Assembly: GCA_000381605.1 (NCBI GenBank)
Contig: KB906754.1
Location: 1,571,147 to 1,635,146, forward strand
DNA length: 64,000 bases
Source of the DNA: Acidobacteriaceae bacterium KBS 89
GTDB lineage: Bacteria; Acidobacteriota; Terriglobia; Terriglobales; Acidobacteriaceae
Direction: 5' to 3'
Below the pieces are notes generated by a model. That model made no database searches. It had not been told where the DNA came from and saw only the letters and a list, made by a program, of their open reading frames with translations. This document shows, piece by piece, positions 60,931-64,000 of the stretch (position 1 is the stretch's first letter; every line of letters starts with the position of its first letter). A program made the position numbers and the translations under genes.

Positions 60931-63477
60931 ATGGCCAAGACCAGAACCGGCACATCCAGGCTCGCAAAACCGGCAGAAGCCTCGGCCGCCCCACCCCGCT
61001 TCGTCTGTATCCACGGCCACTTCTACCAGCCGCCGCGCGAAAATCCATGGCTCGAAACCGTCGAGGTCCAGGACTCCGCCGCCCCCTACCACGACTGGAA
61101 CGACCGCATCACCGCCGAGTGTTACGCCCCCAACGGAGCCTCCCGCATCACCAACAAGCAGGACGAAATCATCCGCATCATGAACAACTACGCGCGGATG
61201 AGCTATAACTTCGGCCCCACCCTCCTCAGCTGGCTCCACGACAAGGCCCCCCGCACCTACCGCATGGTCCTCGACGCCGACAAGGTCAGCCAGCAGCGCT
61301 ATAGCGGTCACGGCTCTGCGATGGCCCAGGTCTACAACCACCTCATCATGCCGCTCGCCAGCCGCCGCGACGCCCTCACTCAAATCCGCTGGGGCATCGC
61401 CGACTTCGAATCCCGCTTCAACCGCAAACCCGAAGGTATGTGGCTCGCCGAAACCGCCGTCAACCGCAGCGTCCTAGACCTCATGGCCCAGGAAGGTCTC
61501 AAGTTCACCGTTCTCGCCCCCATCCAGTGCGCTCGCGTCCGCGTCCTGGCACCACCCCCCGACGCTCCCTGGACCGAAACCCCGGACGCCACAGTCGACC
61601 CCACCCATCCCTATCTCGTTCGTCTCGACGAAGGCCGCAGCATCGCCGTCTTCTTTTACGATGGCCCCGGCTCCCGCGCCATCGCCTTTGAAGGCCTCCT
61701 CAACAGCGGCGAAAACTTTGGCAACCGTCTCCTCTCCGGTTTCCGCCCACCCTCTGCCACAGATCCCGAAGTCGCCCAGCTCTCTCACGTCGCCACCGAC
61801 GGCGAAAGCTACGGTCACCACCACAAGCACGGCGAAATGGCGCTCTCCTACGCCATGCACTACATCGAAGACGGCACCCAGGCCAGGCTCACGAACTATG
61901 GCGAGTTCCTCGAAAAATTCCCTCCCAAGTGGGAGGCCGAAGTCGCTGAAGACACCTCATGGAGCTGTGCCCACGGCATCGAACGCTGGCGCTCCAACTG
62001 CGGCTGCAACGGCGGCAAGCCCGGCTGGAACCAGGAGTGGCGCGCCCCTCTGCGCGAAGCCCTCGACTTTCTCCGCGACGCCACCGCACCTCTAGCCGAA
62101 AATCTCGCTGCGGGCCTCCTCAAAGATCTTTGGGTCGCACGCGACGCTTACATCCAGGTGGTCCTCGATCGCTCACCCGCCGCCATCATCAAATTCTTCA
62201 GTCAGCACGCCGCGCGCGCACTCACCGAAGTCGAACGCATCACCTGCCTCGAACTCCTCGAGCTCGAACGCCACACTCAGCTCATGTACACCTCCTGCGG
62301 CTGGTTCTTCGACGAGGTCTCCGGCATCGAGACCGTCCAGATCATCGCCTACGCCGGCCGCGTCATCCAACTCGCGCGCAAACTCTTCGGTCAACCCGGC
62401 ATCGACCTCGAAGCGGGCTTCCTCAACCTCCTCGCCAAAGCAAAAAGCAACGTCCCCGAGATGGGCGACGGCGCCGAAGTCTACCGCCGTTACGTCAACA
62501 GCATGCAGATCGGCCTCGAACAGGTCGGCGCCCACTACGCCATCAGCTCCATCTTCCGCGCCTACCCCGAACACGGCGAGCTCTTCTGCTTCGACGTCCA
62601 TCGCGAAAGTCAGGAGACATTCAACTCCGGACGCGGCCGTGTCGCCGTCGGACGCGCTCTCATCTACTCCCGCATCACGGAAGAGAACGAAGACATCTGC
62701 TTCGCCGTCCTCCACCTCGGCGACCAGAACCTCTCCGCCGCGGTCAAACGCTACAACTCCGAGGACCCCGACCAGGTCGCCGCCTTCCACACCTTCTCCA
62801 CCGAGATCGGCACCGCCATCCGCCGCGCCAATCTACCTGAAGTCATTCGCCTCATCGATCGCTTCTTCGGCGAGACCGCCTACTCCCTCACCTCGCTCTT
62901 CGCCGACGAGCAGCACCGCATCCTCAACACCATCCTCAATCAGACCATCTCCGAGATGGAGGACTCCCTCCGCAAGATCTACGAGGACCACGCCTCCCTC
63001 CTGCACTTCCTCACCGAAACCGGCATGCCCGCGCCCCCGGCACTTGCCTCCGCCGCCCGCTTCGCCATCAACGCAGCCCTGCGCCGCGCCATCGAGTCCG
63101 AGACCTTCAATCCTGACGACATCGATACCCTGCTCAGCCGCGCCGAAGCAGATCAAGTCACACTCGACACCCAACTCCTCGGCTACACCGCAGGCCAGCG
63201 CATGAAGCGCGCCATGGTTCGCCTCGAAGCCTCTGCGGCTGGCGACCCCTCGGCCGCCGGCGCCATCGCTACCGCGCTCGTCATCGCCGAGACCATCCAC
63301 AAGATGCCCTTCGAAGTGAACCTCTGGCAGGCCCAGAACATCTGGAACGATCTCCTCAGGCGAAGTGACATGAACTACTGGACCCCGGAGTGGAAAGAGG
63401 ACTTCAAAAAACTAGGCAAGGCGATGAACATCTCCGTCGACGAGCTCGTCATCGAAGAGGGCGTCAGCGCCTTCTAG
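60931..63477 (+). CDS. GH57/DUF3536 glycoside-hydrolase-like protein
   Basis: 848 residues, cytosolic, no signal peptide. The N-terminus contains FVCIHGHFYQPPRENPWLE, the glycoside hydrolase family 57 opening motif (HxHxYQP), and GMWLAETAVN with the usual catalytic Glu region. THVATDGESYGHHHKHGEM lies in the middle, then the DUF3536 C-terminal half, mostly helical. The family acts on alpha-glucans (amylase, branching or 4-alpha-glucanotransferase type); the substrate is not clear. ATG 60931 is preceded by an A/T-rich stretch with no good ribosome binding site. Confidence 0.9.
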   Translation: MAKTRTGTSRLAKPAEASAAPPRFVCIHGHFYQPPRENPWLETVEVQDSAAPYHDWNDRITAECYAPNGASRITNKQDEIIRIMNNYARMSYNFGPTLLSWLHDKAPRTYRMVLDADKVSQQRYSGHGSAMAQVYNHLIMPLASRRDALTQIRWGIADFESRFNRKPEGMWLAETAVNRSVLDLMAQEGLKFTVLAPIQCARVRVLAPPPDAPWTETPDATVDPTHPYLVRLDEGRSIAVFFYDGPGSRAIAFEGLLNSGENFGNRLLSGFRPPSATDPEVAQLSHVATDGESYGHHHKHGEMALSYAMHYIEDGTQARLTNYGEFLEKFPPKWEAEVAEDTSWSCAHGIERWRSNCGCNGGKPGWNQEWRAPLREALDFLRDATAPLAENLAAGLLKDLWVARDAYIQVVLDRSPAAIIKFFSQHAARALTEVERITCLELLELERHTQLMYTSCGWFFDEVSGIETVQIIAYAGRVIQLARKLFGQPGIDLEAGFLNLLAKAKSNVPEMGDGAEVYRRYVNSMQIGLEQVGAHYAISSIFRAYPEHGELFCFDVHRESQETFNSGRGRVAVGRALIYSRITEENEDICFAVLHLGDQNLSAAVKRYNSEDPDQVAAFHTFSTEIGTAIRRANLPEVIRLIDRFFGETAYSLTSLFADEQHRILNTILNQTISEMEDSLRKIYEDHASLLHFLTETGMPAPPALASAARFAINAALRRAIESETFNPDDIDTLLSRAEADQVTLDTQLLGYTAGQRMKRAMVRLEASAAGDPSAAGAIATALVIAETIHKMPFEVNLWQAQNIWNDLLRRSDMNYWTPEWKEDFKKLGKAMNISVDELVIEEGVSAF

Positions 63478-64000
63478 TTGCCTTTCGACAACTATGGCTT
63501 GTCCGGTGTGATGCTTAGTGTCTTGTGAATGCCCCAGAAGTTGTAGCGCATCGGATGACCAACTAGCGCGATGCATGGTAGCCTAGCGATTGTAGAGTCC
63601 CACCCTGTATGAATGCTGGGGAATGAGAATCGGCGGCCGGAGCAGCGTCTCTTGTAGCTGCCGGTAAGACAAAAACATCCCATCGCACCCAGATGCCTTC
63701 CGAATCGGGCGGCGTGCGGTCATACGAAGCCACACGAAACATTGCCTCTTTTTTTTGCTCTACCTTGGACCCTGCACTTTTGGCACATTTCTTTTTTTTC
63801 TGCAGAATCCAAGAGGTAAGTGTTCTTGACCCGTATTTGGTGCTTTTCCCAGCTTTTAGGCCCTGCTGTATCGATTTCCTCCCCTAACCCCGCATTTGAA
63901 GCTCTAAAACGAAATAGGCTCCGTCTCCGGCCTGTGACGAGAATTCCCTCGCTCAGCAGACAGTGCGCTGTACTTCTGTGTGCATTGGCTTGCTGCACGA
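63478..64000. other. Non-coding tail of the window
   Basis: 523 bases with no supported gene. It contains T tracts (ttttttttgctc at 63749 and cttttttttctgcag near 63790) and AT-richer DNA. Short frames on both strands have no ribosome binding site or family resemblance. A gene could begin just beyond the window edge. Confidence 0.4.

Noticed and set aside
63492..63998. Short frames on both strands in the last 500 bases
   Set aside because: None has a ribosome binding site or a recognisable family pattern, and several overlap T tracts.

Overview
The window looks like chromosomal DNA of an acidobacterium, most likely class Terriglobia, family Acidobacteriaceae (Granulicella, Edaphobacter or Terriglobus relatives). 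This is inferred from the high-GC codon use with C-rich third positions, the secreted DUF885, S10-peptidase and NHL-repeat proteins, a giant ASH-domain surface protein, and an alternative complex III plus caa3 oxidase operon. No rRNA, tRNA, CRISPR array, transposase, integrase or phage gene was seen. A few genes start with GTG or TTG, chosen from ribosome binding sites.

Left part (1-15 kb): a partial barrel-fold protein, an outer-membrane porin, an aldo/keto reductase, a secreted SnoaL-like protein, a probable operon of an epoxide-hydrolase-like enzyme and an ATP-dependent DNA ligase, then prfA, a secreted VOC protein and prmC (release factor 1 and the methylase that modifies it), a DUF4440 protein, a DUF885 peptidase, and a cytochrome b561 / YedY-type molybdoenzyme pair whose catalytic gene carries an in-frame amber codon.

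Middle part (15-36 kb): a UDP-galactopyranose-mutase-like flavoprotein with a small membrane partner, clpB, a DUF1275 membrane protein, a frameshifted secreted protein gene, and the first of two paralogous NHL-repeat lipoproteins. An accessory stretch follows (24.5-27.1 kb) with three poorly known genes, separated by copies of a short palindromic repeat with TTGCCGA/TCGGCAA arms. Then come hsp20 with its own terminator, a secreted serine carboxypeptidase, an arylsulfatase, a CPA2 antiporter, an RlmI-like rRNA methyltransferase and a BaiN-like flavoprotein.

Right part (36-64 kb): a 1541-residue secreted protein (Asp-box propellers plus four ASH domains), a class II photolyase, and one 13.7-kb minus-strand operon, actABCDEF - small membrane protein - sco - ctaCDEF. 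It ends at a clear intrinsic terminator. It encodes alternative complex III (quinol:cytochrome c or caa3 oxidoreductase) with an A2-type caa3 oxidase, together a full quinol-to-oxygen branch. After it come an AlkA-like glycosylase, the second NHL lipoprotein, a DUF2809 protein and a large GH57/DUF3536 protein.

I found no undescribed multi-gene defence or mobile system. The best leads are the palindromic repeat family, the amber-interrupted molybdoenzyme with its unusual insertion, the unassigned membrane protein of the respiratory operon, and an orphan terminator-like hairpin in front of the sulfatase.
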